Shown piece after piece: positions 17,238-25,875 of a DNA stretch of 64,000 bases. Position 1 is the stretch's first letter, and the number at the start of each line of letters is the position of its first letter. The notes under the pieces were generated by a model. The model was not told the DNA's origin. It did no database searches and saw only the letters and a list, made by a program, of their open reading frames with translations. Made by a program: the position numbers and the translations under genes. Where the stretch lies: NCBI GenBank assembly GCA_900550285.1, contig URRW01000006.1, positions 31,519 through 95,518 on the forward strand, written 5' to 3'. The stretch is from an uncultured Lachnospiraceae bacterium. Lineage in GTDB: Bacteria > Bacillota > Clostridia > Lachnospirales > Lachnospiraceae.

Positions 17238-18272
17238 ATGCGAAAAATCGGAAAACTTGGACTGACTGTTGTGGTCTGCGTTATGTTCGCAGGGATGACA
17301 GTGAATGCAGGTTCAGCCGGGAAAACAGTCCGTACAGCAGTGCAGTCGGCGGGTGTGGGCAAGCTTCTGGACAGTACAGTGGATGCCGGGGAATGTCTGG
17401 CGGCAGCCGAGGTAGCAAAGGAAGAACGCAGGAAAATATATGGATATGAAAATCTGGGCGTGGCGAAGGTAAATGACTACTTAAATATCCGTAAGGAGCC
17501 TTCGGAAACAGGAGAGCTTGTAGGGAAGCTTCCTAAAAACGCCGGAGCAGAAGTGCTTTCTGAGAAAGAGGGCTGGTATCAGATAAAGTCCGGCAAGGTG
17601 ACAGGCTATGTGCGCGCCGATTATATGCTGACGGGGGCTGAGGCAACGAAGCTTGCAGATCGGGAAGCTGCTGACATGGCAGTATGCAATTCCGGCGGTC
17701 TGCGCGTGCGTGAGGAAGCCAGTCTGGATGCGCCCGTGCTTACGCTGGTGGCGGAAGGCGAGGAGCTGGAAGTCGTGGAAGTACAGGACGAGTGGGTCAA
17801 GATAATGCTGGACGATGAGGAGGCGTTTGTTTCCAAAGAATATGTAGATATCGCCAAGAAGCTGGAAAAGGCGGTGAGCATGACGGAACTGAAATACGGG
17901 CAGGGTGTTTCGGATGTGCGTGTCGACCTGGTCAATTATGCGAAGCAGTTTTTGGGAAATCCTTATGTCTGGGGCGGAACGAGCCTGACGAACGGGGCGG
18001 ACTGTTCCGGGTTTGTTATGAGCATCATGAAAAAATACGGCGTGAACCTCCCGCATTATTCGGGCAGTCAGGCGCAGCAGGGCACAAAGGTCAGCCTTTC
18101 CGAAGCGCTGCCGGGCGACCTTGTCTTTTATGCAAAGAACGGCACGATAAATCATGTGGCGATTTATATCGGGAACGGGCAGGTCATCCATGCGAGCAAT
18201 CCGAGAACGGGTATCAGGATATCCAATGCGACTTATCGTACGCCCCATGTGGTAAAAAGGGTACTGTCGTAA
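17238..18272 (+). CDS. Secreted SH3-domain NlpC/P60 cell-wall endopeptidase
   Basis: Peptidoglycan hydrolase of 344 residues exported by a Sec signal peptide (residues 1-25, basic start then VVVCVMFAGMTVNAG). Two bacterial SH3 domains follow (about 75-135 and 143-205; LNIRKEPSETGELVGKL and LRVREEASLDAPVL), which bind cell wall. The C-terminal NlpC/P60 domain (about 225-344) has the catalytic Cys in GADCSGFV (C256), His in INHVAIYI (H306) and a third polar residue in VIHAS (H318). It stands alone behind a strong promoter. Its cleavage site in the stem peptide is not evident from sequence. Confidence 0.92.
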   Translation: MRKIGKLGLTVVVCVMFAGMTVNAGSAGKTVRTAVQSAGVGKLLDSTVDAGECLAAAEVAKEERRKIYGYENLGVAKVNDYLNIRKEPSETGELVGKLPKNAGAEVLSEKEGWYQIKSGKVTGYVRADYMLTGAEATKLADREAADMAVCNSGGLRVREEASLDAPVLTLVAEGEELEVVEVQDEWVKIMLDDEEAFVSKEYVDIAKKLEKAVSMTELKYGQGVSDVRVDLVNYAKQFLGNPYVWGGTSLTNGADCSGFVMSIMKKYGVNLPHYSGSQAQQGTKVSLSEALPGDLVFYAKNGTINHVAIYIGNGQVIHASNPRTGIRISNATYRTPHVVKRVLS

Positions 18273-18302
18273 ATCATAAGTGAGTTAGTTATAGTGAAAC
18301 AG

Positions 18303-18348
18303 GTAAGGTCAGGGGATGTCGGAAAATAGACAGCTCCTGACCTTATTG
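18303..18348 (+). terminator. Hairpin after the NlpC/P60 gene
   Basis: Stem TAAGGTCAGG / CCTGACCTTA separated by about 24 nt, 30 bp after the stop. The U tract is poor (TTGCG), so termination may be weak or factor-assisted. Confidence 0.5.
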
Positions 18349-18536
18349 CGTTGATAAGACCGGAGGTTTACAGCGATGTAAAGTCATGTTGCGGAAATGT
18401 AAAGCCGGTGTGATAGCGTTAAACAGGGGTTTTGGATATAATGGAATCATCAGAGCAAAGGAGCTTGGTTTTCACACGGCTATTTGTGCCGGAGCGTCAC
18501 AAACAGCCCTTATGGCAGAAGAGAAAGGAGATTATT

Positions 18537-19157
18537 ATGAAGCTGTCAGATAAGATAATCCAACTTAGAAAATCAAATGGATGGACCCAGGAGGATCTGG
18601 CTGAAAAAATGAATGTATCCAGACAGGCGATTTCGCGGTGGGAAGGAGCAACAGCACTGCCGGATGTTACGAATGTCCTTCAGCTCAGCAAGCTGTTTGG
18701 AGTTACAACAGATTATCTTTTGAATGATGAATATGAAAGCGATAACGACCTGCCGAAGGTAAAGGAAGCGAAAAACGATGGCATTCATCAGATTATGATA
18801 TTTATGGTCACGCTCGAGGTTATGACAGCGCTCGTTCAGTTCATGACAACGTTCATTTTGCAAAGTGAATTTTTTGGCGTTCTCAGCTTCCTTCCGTTTG
18901 TTGCGGTTATAGGCGGATTTGAATATGCATATCAAAAGAAAAAAAGCGAAGCAGATGAAACCACGAGGGGATTTCGTAAAAAGTTTTATAAAATTTCAGC
19001 ATGGTTAGGGACGTATTTCCCGGTCAGATTTGTCGTTACTTCGCTGGCAAATTTTTATCCGCGTCCTTATTACACGCTGGCTTTAGAGTGTGTGATACTT
19101 GTTATTTATCTGATGACGGCAGCTCTTATCTGTTTATGGATAGAGAAGAGGAAATAA
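18537..19157 (+). CDS. XRE-family transcriptional regulator with membrane domain
   Basis: 206 residues. The N-terminal helix-turn-helix (about 1-60: LSDKIIQLRKSNGWTQEDLAEKMNVSR then QAISRWEGATALPDVTNVLQ) is typical of Cro/CI-like regulators in Clostridia. After a short acidic linker come about four hydrophobic segments (about 88-105, 111-128, 155-172, 178-198), so the regulator should be anchored in the membrane. The ATG at 18537 follows AAAGGAG. No partner gene is obvious; the next intact gene lies in an AT-rich patch. Its target is unknown. Confidence 0.85.
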   Translation: MKLSDKIIQLRKSNGWTQEDLAEKMNVSRQAISRWEGATALPDVTNVLQLSKLFGVTTDYLLNDEYESDNDLPKVKEAKNDGIHQIMIFMVTLEVMTALVQFMTTFILQSEFFGVLSFLPFVAVIGGFEYAYQKKKSEADETTRGFRKKFYKISAWLGTYFPVRFVVTSLANFYPRPYYTLALECVILVIYLMTAALICLWIEKRK

Positions 19158-19203
19158 AAAGGACTGGATTTTTTAAAACGGGAGAAAAGGTGGCAGGATT
19201 TAA

Positions 19204-19569
19204 GGACATCCGGACAGGAAAGTTTACAGAGATTATGCTATAACGATGTATCTGGATAGAAATGATGTTCCGCTATTGTGGTATATAGATTTGATAGATG
19301 GTATAGGTGTTGATGCGGACGGAATTCCCTTTTAGAATGATATGTTTTTAGATTTGCTCGTTTCTGATAGCGGTCAGGTGGTCGAGGATGATAGAGATGA
19401 ACTTGAAAAAGCATATTCTGATGGAATAATCAACAGTAAGCAGTATCAAAAGGTAATTTCAGTTTCAGAACAGCTAAAACAGAGGATTTCAGAAAATCAA
19501 GGATGGATATCGGAGTATTGCCGTAACATTGCAGAGAGTTATAGAGATAGTATTATTGTGAAAGCATGA
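19204..19569 (+). pseudogene. Decayed DUF402-family gene with in-frame TAG
   Basis: One frame reads WYIDLIDGIGVDADGIPF, then TAG (19333-19335), then NDMFLDLLVSDSGQVVEDDRDELEKAY and about 45 further residues to 19569. This is the C-terminal half of a DUF402 protein, where homologues have an aromatic residue (DGIPYFDD-like) at the stop position. The N-terminal half is missing: upstream the frame is closed by TAA at 19201-19203. The part after the stop (75 residues from ATG 19342) could still be translated but lacks half the fold. It is AT-rich relative to the flanks. It is most likely a relic. Confidence 0.65.
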
Positions 19570-19601
19570 TAAAGTCTAATTTGATAAAGGAGTGTGATAA
19601 A

Positions 19602-20111
19602 ATGGAAACACTTTTTGACAAATACAAAGAACTGAATATAAATGGCTCTTTGATTTGTCTTGAACAAGTTGAAGATATTTATTCTTACTTCTGCTATCCG
19701 ACCAATGCAAAGGCAATAGGGTTTGAAGGAAGTATTATGTATTGCTTTATTGAGCCGTATGGGGAAATGGTTTTTGCCTGCAATCCTGATACTTGTGCAG
19801 ATGTTTTTGTTTATCCGCTGGCAAGAACCTTTGAGGATTTTATGAGACTTATTCTTGCTTGTGGTTCTACTAATCCTATTGAGCAGATTATTTGGATGGA
19901 CAAAGGCAAATTTGCAAAACACCTCAAAGAGGAAGAAGCAATCCGCACAGAAGAACAGAAAGCGACATTAAGTTATCTTGAAACAGAGTTAGAAATTTCC
20001 CCTATTGATAACCCTTATGACTATGTAAAAGAACTGCAATCTCGCTTTGACAATAGTGGCATTGAGTATAGTGATGAATACTATGATGTCTTGGGGATTG
20101 ATAGAAAATAA
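19602..20111 (+). CDS. Hypothetical protein, AT-rich, possibly acquired
   Basis: 169 residues, soluble and acidic, starting METLFDKYKELNINGSLICLEQVEDIYSYF. I recognise no catalytic motif. Its overall pattern, a compact acidic alpha/beta protein with many aromatics and a C terminus YSDEYYDVLGIDRK, resembles SMI1/KNR4 (SUKH) immunity-type proteins, but this is a guess. The start at 19602 follows AAAGGAGTGTGATAAA; an upstream in-frame ATG at 19566 has no ribosome site. Base composition is clearly more AT-rich than the surrounding operons, as with the DUF402 relic before it, suggesting transfer. Confidence 0.65.
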   Translation: METLFDKYKELNINGSLICLEQVEDIYSYFCYPTNAKAIGFEGSIMYCFIEPYGEMVFACNPDTCADVFVYPLARTFEDFMRLILACGSTNPIEQIIWMDKGKFAKHLKEEEAIRTEEQKATLSYLETELEISPIDNPYDYVKELQSRFDNSGIEYSDEYYDVLGIDRK

Positions 20112-20129
20112 CAACAAATAAAATCCGGT

Positions 20130-20159
20130 TTGTCAAATTCCCGAATTTTATGATATAAT
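20130..20159 (+). promoter_or_regulatory. Promoter of the jetABC operon
   Basis: TTGTCA (20130-20135), 18-bp spacer, TATAAT (20154-20159), about 60 bp upstream of the jetA start. No other promoter was seen inside the three-gene unit. Confidence 0.7.
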
Positions 20160-20219
20160 AAACTTTTACCGCGAAAATAGACATCATAAAGTGATAACGA
20201 GAAGGACACAGGCAAATAC

Positions 20220-21740
20220 ATGATTCTCAAAAAAAAGATACCAAAGGATTTTTATAAATTATTCCGGACCCAGAACATGGATTACTATATGCAGCTTTTG
20301 ACAGACCTGTACCGCACGAGCCGGGAAGCGTATGCCCTTTCGCAGCTGACGGATGCAGAATGCAAAAGCATTCTGGCGGAGACGATAGCAAAGGTGAATC
20401 TGGTCTGGTGGGAGGATGAAACGGAGCGGGCGGATGAGAGCGGGTTTTTAGGGCTTACGCCGTCGGCGGTGCTGGACAGACTTGTGAAGTGGGGCTGGCT
20501 GTCGAGTGATTTCGATGAAAGACTAAACTGCTATATCATTTCCTTTCCGGAGTACAGCCGTATGTATGTGGAGCTGTTTGAACGGCTGGGACAGGAGGAC
20601 GAGAGCCGGGAGCGGGAGAGCATCCTGTCGGTATACAGCGCGCTGTATACTTATCATTCCGACCCGGAGAAAAATAACAGCATCTTAAAAAGTGCGGTGC
20701 AGACGTCCAAAAATCTCGGGCAGATGCTTTCCGATATGCAGGACGGGATGCGTGCATGGTTTGATGAGCTTTCCGCCCGGAAGGATTTTATCGGGATACA
20801 GGAAGTGCTCGTTAGCGAGTTAAATAACAGCGATAGTAAAAAATATGCGATACTGACGACAACGGACAGCTTTTACCGCTACAAAGAGGCGGTAAAGGAG
20901 CTGATAAGCGATATTTTGAATGAAAATGAGCAGCGCCGGGAGGAGCTTTGCCGGACGCTGGAAAGGCAGCTGACAGCAGCAGAGCAGCCAACAGCATCAG
21001 CGCAGCCAACAGCATCAGCGCAGCCAACAGCATCAGCGCAGCCAACGGCAGCAGCGCAGCCAACGGCAGCAGAGCAGCCGAGGGAATCAGGACAGCCGGG
21101 CACGGAATCCCCTCAGGTAAAACGCCTCCGCCGGAGCATTGCCTTCTGCGAGGAGGCGGCGCAGCTTGTGGTACAGGCTGAAAGAGAATTTGACCTTATT
21201 GAGAAAAAATATAACCGTCTGATAGAATTGAAAACGGTGTTTGCAAGACGGGCGCTGGCGCGTATTCATTATATTCTGCAGGAAGGCTCTGCGCAGGAGG
21301 ATCAGACACTGGTGCTCATAAACCTTTTGACACGGAGCCGGAAAAAAGACGATATTCTGGAAAAACTGAGGGAATGTATGCACGTTACAGCTCCGTTTAC
21401 CGTTTTGTCGGATTCCAGCCTCTACAGCAGGAGAACGCGGCAGGAAAGCAGCTTTTGTCCTGTAAAGCCGACGAAGGCAGAGCCGCTGGAGATGGATGAT
21501 TTTGTGCCAAGACCGCTGTATACAGGATATGAGCTGGAGGAATTCAGAGAAAAAAACAGCCTTGGAGGGGCATTCTGTGTATCGGAGGAAACGGTTTCTT
21601 CTGTAGAAGACCTGGAAAAGCTTCTATTTGTATGGCAGGAGGCGACCAAGGACAGACTGGAGGAGGACCGGATAGAGTTAAAGGATGAGATACGTCAGAA
21701 GGACGGCTTTACCTATACGGGCTTTACCCTGAACGGATAA
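20220..21740 (+). CDS. jetA: Wadjet-type condensin subunit JetA (MukF-like kleisin, DUF5716-like)
   Basis: First gene of a three-gene SMC-like unit, 506 residues. The N-terminal half is predicted helical/winged-helix (about 1-150), as in MukF-type kleisins. Long helices follow (about 160-255 and 300-370), and the C-terminal end (about 425-506) may contact the ATPase. Assignment rests on overall pattern and on the JetB and JetC genes directly after it. Residues about 250-285 are a repetitive linker of the form (QPTASA)n, encoded by six 18-bp tandem units (20967-21074). It starts with ATG at 20220 behind GAAGGACACAGG. In known Wadjet systems JetABC forms a DNA loop extruder that recognises small circular DNA. 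Confidence 0.8.
   Translation: MILKKKIPKDFYKLFRTQNMDYYMQLLTDLYRTSREAYALSQLTDAECKSILAETIAKVNLVWWEDETERADESGFLGLTPSAVLDRLVKWGWLSSDFDERLNCYIISFPEYSRMYVELFERLGQEDESRERESILSVYSALYTYHSDPEKNNSILKSAVQTSKNLGQMLSDMQDGMRAWFDELSARKDFIGIQEVLVSELNNSDSKKYAILTTTDSFYRYKEAVKELISDILNENEQRREELCRTLERQLTAAEQPTASAQPTASAQPTASAQPTAAAQPTAAEQPRESGQPGTESPQVKRLRRSIAFCEEAAQLVVQAEREFDLIEKKYNRLIELKTVFARRALARIHYILQEGSAQEDQTLVLINLLTRSRKKDDILEKLRECMHVTAPFTVLSDSSLYSRRTRQESSFCPVKPTKAEPLEMDDFVPRPLYTGYELEEFREKNSLGGAFCVSEETVSSVEDLEKLLFVWQEATKDRLEEDRIELKDEIRQKDGFTYTGFTLNG
20967..21074 (+). repeat. Six 18-bp tandem repeats inside jetA
   Basis: Unit CAGCCAACAGCATCAGCG; three perfect central copies (20985-21038), flanked by variants (20967-20984, 21039-21056, 21057-21074). 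Each unit adds six residues, so copy-number change keeps the frame and alters only linker length. Confidence 0.9.
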
Positions 21741-21749
21741 GGAGGAAAG

Positions 21750-22412
21750 ATGTTTTCATATTTGGAAGGATTATCGCCGGCAGAGGCGGAAAATGTAAAA
21801 AAGACGATACAGGATCTGTTCCGGCAGACCTGTATCCTTCAGGTAAAATATGACCCGGTAACGCTGACTGCAAAGGACAATGCCCGTTATCAGGTATGTG
21901 CAAGGCATCGGGAATTTATTTCCGATTACTTTGCGGTGCTGGGATGCGACCTGATACACGACCCGCAGGACAGGATATTCCGTATCGCGGGGGAGGGCGT
22001 TCCCGTTGAAAAAATGAGCCTTACAACAACGCGCCTTCTGCTTTTGATGAAAATGATATACCGGGATAAGATAATGGGAGAGGGGCTGCATGCGACTGTC
22101 ACAAATCTTTCGGAAATCCGGGAATACGGCAGAAATACGAACCTGATCCCCGGAAAGCTGACCGGGCAGGAATGGCAGGCGGCTTTAAATCTGATGAAAA
22201 CTCATCAAATGATAGACCTGCCGGGTGCGATACTGAATGTGGAGGATGAAACTCCAATCTATATTTACAGCACAGTTAATATTTTCTGCTCATCGGCAGA
22301 TATCAGCGCACTTGTGGAGCGTTACCGCAGTGAGACAGAAGAAATGCTGGAGGAAGGAGAGGACGACAGTGAAGCAGGCGAAGAAGATATTTACGCGGAT
22401 GTGTCTGAATAA
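21750..22412 (+). CDS. jetB: Wadjet-type condensin subunit JetB (MukE-like, DUF4194)
   Basis: 220 residues; winged-helix accessory subunit of the SMC-like complex. The core resembles DUF4194: FRQTCILQVKYDPVTLTAKDNARY, then ISDYFAVLGCDLIHDPQDRIFRI, EKMSLTTTRLLLLMKMIYRDKI, and a helical region ending before an acidic tail (about 195-220, EEGEDDSEAGEEDIYAD). It starts 9 bp after jetA with GGAGGAAAG and overlaps jetC by 44 bp, implying fixed stoichiometry. In the family this subunit bridges the kleisin and the ATPase. Confidence 0.83.
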   Translation: MFSYLEGLSPAEAENVKKTIQDLFRQTCILQVKYDPVTLTAKDNARYQVCARHREFISDYFAVLGCDLIHDPQDRIFRIAGEGVPVEKMSLTTTRLLLLMKMIYRDKIMGEGLHATVTNLSEIREYGRNTNLIPGKLTGQEWQAALNLMKTHQMIDLPGAILNVEDETPIYIYSTVNIFCSSADISALVERYRSETEEMLEEGEDDSEAGEEDIYADVSE

Positions 22413-25400
22413 CTGGGGAGGAATCGATCATAAGATACTCGAGTTTAATGAATATGTAAATCTTTTTTCCGGAAAGAGCGGATCGGGAAAATCCACGGTG
22501 ATGGACGCGATACAGGTCGTTTTGTACGGAAGCTTTTCTCCAAGCTTTTTGAATAAGGCGGCGGATGACGCCAAAAACAGAAGAAGCGTTTTGAGCTATT
22601 TGAGAGGAGAGCAAAAGGACGGCTCCGCAAACCGGGAAGGGCAGGATTTTTGTTCGGAACTGGCGCTTGAGATTCTGGATACGGGAACGAAGCAGACGAT
22701 GTGTATCGGAATCGCCTTTGAGGTAAGGAGTACCGATTCCGAGATACGGAAATTTTTATATTTCAGCCATTCCGGAAGGATGCCGGAGGGAGGCTATCTG
22801 ACAGATGAAGGATATCCCTATTCCAATCAGGATATCCGCAGGCTGGTCGCAGAGCGGGCAAAGGAAACGGGCGCACGGGCTGAGCTGAACCGCATCTATC
22901 CTTCCAAGGAAGCATATCTGAGCACACTGTATGATGCAATTTTGGGCTACATCGACGGGAATCGTTTTATTACGATGGAAAAGAGCGCAATAGCCCTGAA
23001 AATGTCCAACGGGACGGGGCAGTTCATAAGGGATTATATGTTCCCCAAGAGCGAGAGCTCTACGATAGAGACCATCAGTGAGCAGCTGGGCGCATATCGT
23101 GATATCAAGGAAAAGATAGATGTTCTGGAAAAAAAGATCGATATGCTGACCGATATCCGGGAGGCCGGGCACAGGCTTACGCTGACTCGTGCAGATATTG
23201 TGGGAAGCCGTCTGGCAGTACGCTGCATTGATATTGAAGATGCAAAAAAAAGGATAGAGAGCCTGAAGGAAGACTGCAGTCGTATTGAAAAAGAAATTGA
23301 GGAGAAACGCGTCAAAAAGGCGGAGCTGGACAGGGCTGCGCAGGAGGCGGAAAACGAGCTTATCGTTGTGAGCGCCGATTTAAAGAGCAGTGACCTGGGA
23401 AGCAAAAAGGAGCATCTGGAAGAGTTGAAAAAACGGAGCAGGATGCTGGCGGACAATGCGGAGCATTGGCGCAGGATCGTGCAGGGGCTTTCGGCATGGG
23501 AGACGGACGAGATTGTTACAGATTATGTGAGCAATCGGCTCCTTCAGATGGTGGAGACGTTCCGGACGGGTCCGGTAACGGCGCAGCAGTGTATTTTGCT
23601 GCATGAGCGTATCGAAGAGGCGCGGCAGAATATTGAAGAGGAATATGAAACATATCGCGAGGAGCAGAGAGCTGTCGCCAGAGAGTTAAAGGAAAAACAG
23701 CGGCTCATCGACGATATGAAGCATAACAGAAAATCCTATCCCGAGCAGCTCATCAAGGCGAGAAACGCGCTGGAAAAGCGGCTTTCCGCGGTATACGGCA
23801 GGACGGTGAAGGTATTTATCTTCGCAGACCTGTTTGACGTTGAGGACGAAGAGTGGAAAAATGCGGTAGAGGGGCGGCTGGGGAGGCTCAAGCTCTCCCT
23901 TGTCACAGAGCCGAACGTATCGGCAGACGCCGCAAAGCTTTTCCGGGAGATGAAGCAGTTTGAGGATGCAGAGCTGATCGATTCGGCGGCGGTCATAAAA
24001 AATGAGCCTGTCGTACTGGAAGGTTCGCTATATGAAGCGGTACGTGCTTCGGAGGAATGGGTGGACAGCTGCCTGAAGCGTTATCTGGGGCGCATCGTGA
24101 AATGCCGTTCTGTAGAGGAGCTGGAGCAGGTAAGGGACGGCGTGACGCCGGATTGCTATTCCTACAGCAATTTTATTTTCAGACATTTGAAAAAGAAGGA
24201 TTATACGCTCGGCGCATGCATCGGCGGCAAGGTATCCCGCGCACGTCTTGCAGAATATGAGGAAGACGTGGCAAAGCTTTCCAAAGAGCTGGAGGAAAGC
24301 GAGCGTGTAAGCTGCGGCTTAAAGACTGCCCGTGAAATGGAGAGCCTAAAGGACGATCCCGAGTATCTTGAGCGTTTGTCCTCATCAGCACGGGAGCTGG
24401 AAGAGGTGCTCACAGAAAAGGATGCGCTTGAGCAGGAGATAGCGCGTCTTAGGGAAGGACGCTTTAAAGAACTGGAGGAACGGGAAAAAGAGCTCCGCAG
24501 CCGGCGGGACAGCCTGAAAAATGAAGCAATGCTCATGCAAAATGAGATGACCCGTCAGGTAGGGACAAAGGAGCGTATCCGGGGCGAAATAGATGTTAAG
24601 AGACAGTCTCTTGAGGAAATGAAGCTCGGTTATACGCCGGATAAGAGCATAGAAGCGGAAATAAAGGAGTCTCTGAAAAAGCGCTCAGCCCAATCCTTAA
24701 AAATGCAGAAAAATGCGGGGATAGATGCTCTTTTAAAGAGGGAGGAAGAGCAGGCAGAAGCGCTGGGACGGGCGCGCAGCGCCTATATCGTGCAGTTTCC
24801 GTCCAGTGGTTTTTCAGGTACGGAAAAGAGCAATGAAGCCTACGAGCGGCTGTTGGAGCAGTACCGGACGGATTTTGAGCCGAAATACCGCATCGAGTTT
24901 GAAAAGCAGTGTGATCTTATATACAGAAGCCTCCGGGAAAATGTGATCGCTACGATACACGGAGATATCAAGGCAGCAAAACGCCATGCCTTTGAAATCA
25001 ACAGGCTGTTGAAGAAAACAAACTTTTCGGACAGTACCTATCAGATAAAGATAGAGCCCGCCCGTAATGAAAACGGACAGTTCTATGAAATGCTGATGGC
25101 ACAGGAGCTGGACAGCAAAAATCTGGACAATGACGGATTTGAAGGACAGCTTTCCCTTGGAGAGGACAGCTTTTATCAGAAATATGAAGAAAAGATAAAG
25201 CTTCTGACGGATAAGTTCATGCCTGCAAAGAGCGGCGATGAGCAGGCATTGGAGCAGCACCGCAGGGAGATGGAGCAGTATGCGGATTACCGGAATTATC
25301 TTTCCTTTTCCATGTACGAGCAGGTGACGGATGAAGAGGGAAATGTGATACGGGAAAATTTTGTGGACGACATGGCAGGACGGGATTCCGGCGGTGAGGG

Positions 25401-25749
25401 ACAGAATCCCAAATATGTAGCTCTACTGGCAGGTTTTGCGATGCTTTATATGCAGCAGACGAACCGGGACAGCCGCATACGGCTTGTGCTTCTGGACGAG
25501 GCATTTTCCAAGATGGATCAGGAGCGGAGCGCGGTGTGCTTAAAGTATGCGCGGCAGATGGAGCTGCAGCTCATCGTCTGTGTACCGGATGAGCGTCTTC
25601 AGTCACTCATACGGAATGTGGATTGTGTATATGGCTTCCGGCGTCACCAGAATCAGATAACGATGATGCATATCGATAAAGGGAATTACCTGAAGCTGAT
25701 GGAAGGCGGCGAACAGATGGGAACGCCGGAACACAAAAATCTTACATAA
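22369..25749 (+). CDS. jetC: Wadjet-type SMC-like ATPase JetC (MukB-like)
   Basis: Large SMC-like ATPase, about 1126 residues. Walker A GKSGSGKST at about 35-43, with FNEYVNLFSG before it as in COG4913/MukB-type proteins. Long coiled coils at about 265-480 and 620-860 flank a central globular hinge-like segment (about 470-610; VKVFIFADLFDVEDEEWKNAVEGRLG). The C-terminal head has the ABC signature-like SGGEGQ (about 1007) and Walker B LVLLDEAFSKMD (about 1038). I prefer GTG at 22369, after GGAGGAAGGAGAGG, inside the end of jetB; ATG at 22399 is the alternative. No jetD-like toprim nuclease gene follows: the next gene is a LacI regulator with its own promoter. Confidence 0.87.
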   Translation: MKQAKKIFTRMCLNNWGGIDHKILEFNEYVNLFSGKSGSGKSTVMDAIQVVLYGSFSPSFLNKAADDAKNRRSVLSYLRGEQKDGSANREGQDFCSELALEILDTGTKQTMCIGIAFEVRSTDSEIRKFLYFSHSGRMPEGGYLTDEGYPYSNQDIRRLVAERAKETGARAELNRIYPSKEAYLSTLYDAILGYIDGNRFITMEKSAIALKMSNGTGQFIRDYMFPKSESSTIETISEQLGAYRDIKEKIDVLEKKIDMLTDIREAGHRLTLTRADIVGSRLAVRCIDIEDAKKRIESLKEDCSRIEKEIEEKRVKKAELDRAAQEAENELIVVSADLKSSDLGSKKEHLEELKKRSRMLADNAEHWRRIVQGLSAWETDEIVTDYVSNRLLQMVETFRTGPVTAQQCILLHERIEEARQNIEEEYETYREEQRAVARELKEKQRLIDDMKHNRKSYPEQLIKARNALEKRLSAVYGRTVKVFIFADLFDVEDEEWKNAVEGRLGRLKLSLVTEPNVSADAAKLFREMKQFEDAELIDSAAVIKNEPVVLEGSLYEAVRASEEWVDSCLKRYLGRIVKCRSVEELEQVRDGVTPDCYSYSNFIFRHLKKKDYTLGACIGGKVSRARLAEYEEDVAKLSKELEESERVSCGLKTAREMESLKDDPEYLERLSSSARELEEVLTEKDALEQEIARLREGRFKELEEREKELRSRRDSLKNEAMLMQNEMTRQVGTKERIRGEIDVKRQSLEEMKLGYTPDKSIEAEIKESLKKRSAQSLKMQKNAGIDALLKREEEQAEALGRARSAYIVQFPSSGFSGTEKSNEAYERLLEQYRTDFEPKYRIEFEKQCDLIYRSLRENVIATIHGDIKAAKRHAFEINRLLKKTNFSDSTYQIKIEPARNENGQFYEMLMAQELDSKNLDNDGFEGQLSLGEDSFYQKYEEKIKLLTDKFMPAKSGDEQALEQHRREMEQYADYRNYLSFSMYEQVTDEEGNVIRENFVDDMAGRDSGGEGQNPKYVALLAGFAMLYMQQTNRDSRIRLVLLDEAFSKMDQERSAVCLKYARQMELQLIVCVPDERLQSLIRNVDCVYGFRRHQNQITMMHIDKGNYLKLMEGGEQMGTPEHKNLT

Positions 25750-25766
25750 ATTTTAAGAAAGTGATA

Positions 25767-25795
25767 TTGACGGAAAACGTTTTCTGAACTATGAT
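25767..25795 (+). promoter_or_regulatory. Promoter of the lacI-type regulator and glgP
   Basis: TTGACG (25767-25772), 17-bp spacer, TATGAT (25790-25795). The first operator palindrome sits within the spacer. Confidence 0.8.
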
Positions 25796-25820
25796 GTTCT
25801 TGTGCTAAGAAAACGTTTTC
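25773..25820. promoter_or_regulatory. Two identical LacI-type operators
   Basis: Perfect 12-bp palindrome GAAAACGTTTTC occurs at 25773-25784 (inside the promoter spacer) and at 25809-25820 (just after the expected transcription start). Centres are 36 bp apart. The central CG with A/T arms is the classic LacI/GalR half-site arrangement, and the regulator gene begins 55 bp downstream, so autoregulation is likely. Confidence 0.8.
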
Positions 25821-25875
25821 CTTTTAGTTTACGGAAAACCTTGTTACATGCGCGTTAAGAGAAAGGGGGAGTGGT

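Noticed and set aside
19001..19243. 80-codon plus-strand frame at the end of the XRE gene
   Set aside because: It overlaps the regulator out of frame and lacks a ribosome site or recognisable product.
20967..21074. CRISPR-like repeats at jetA
   Set aside because: The 18-bp units are contiguous and in frame, so they are coding tandem repeats.
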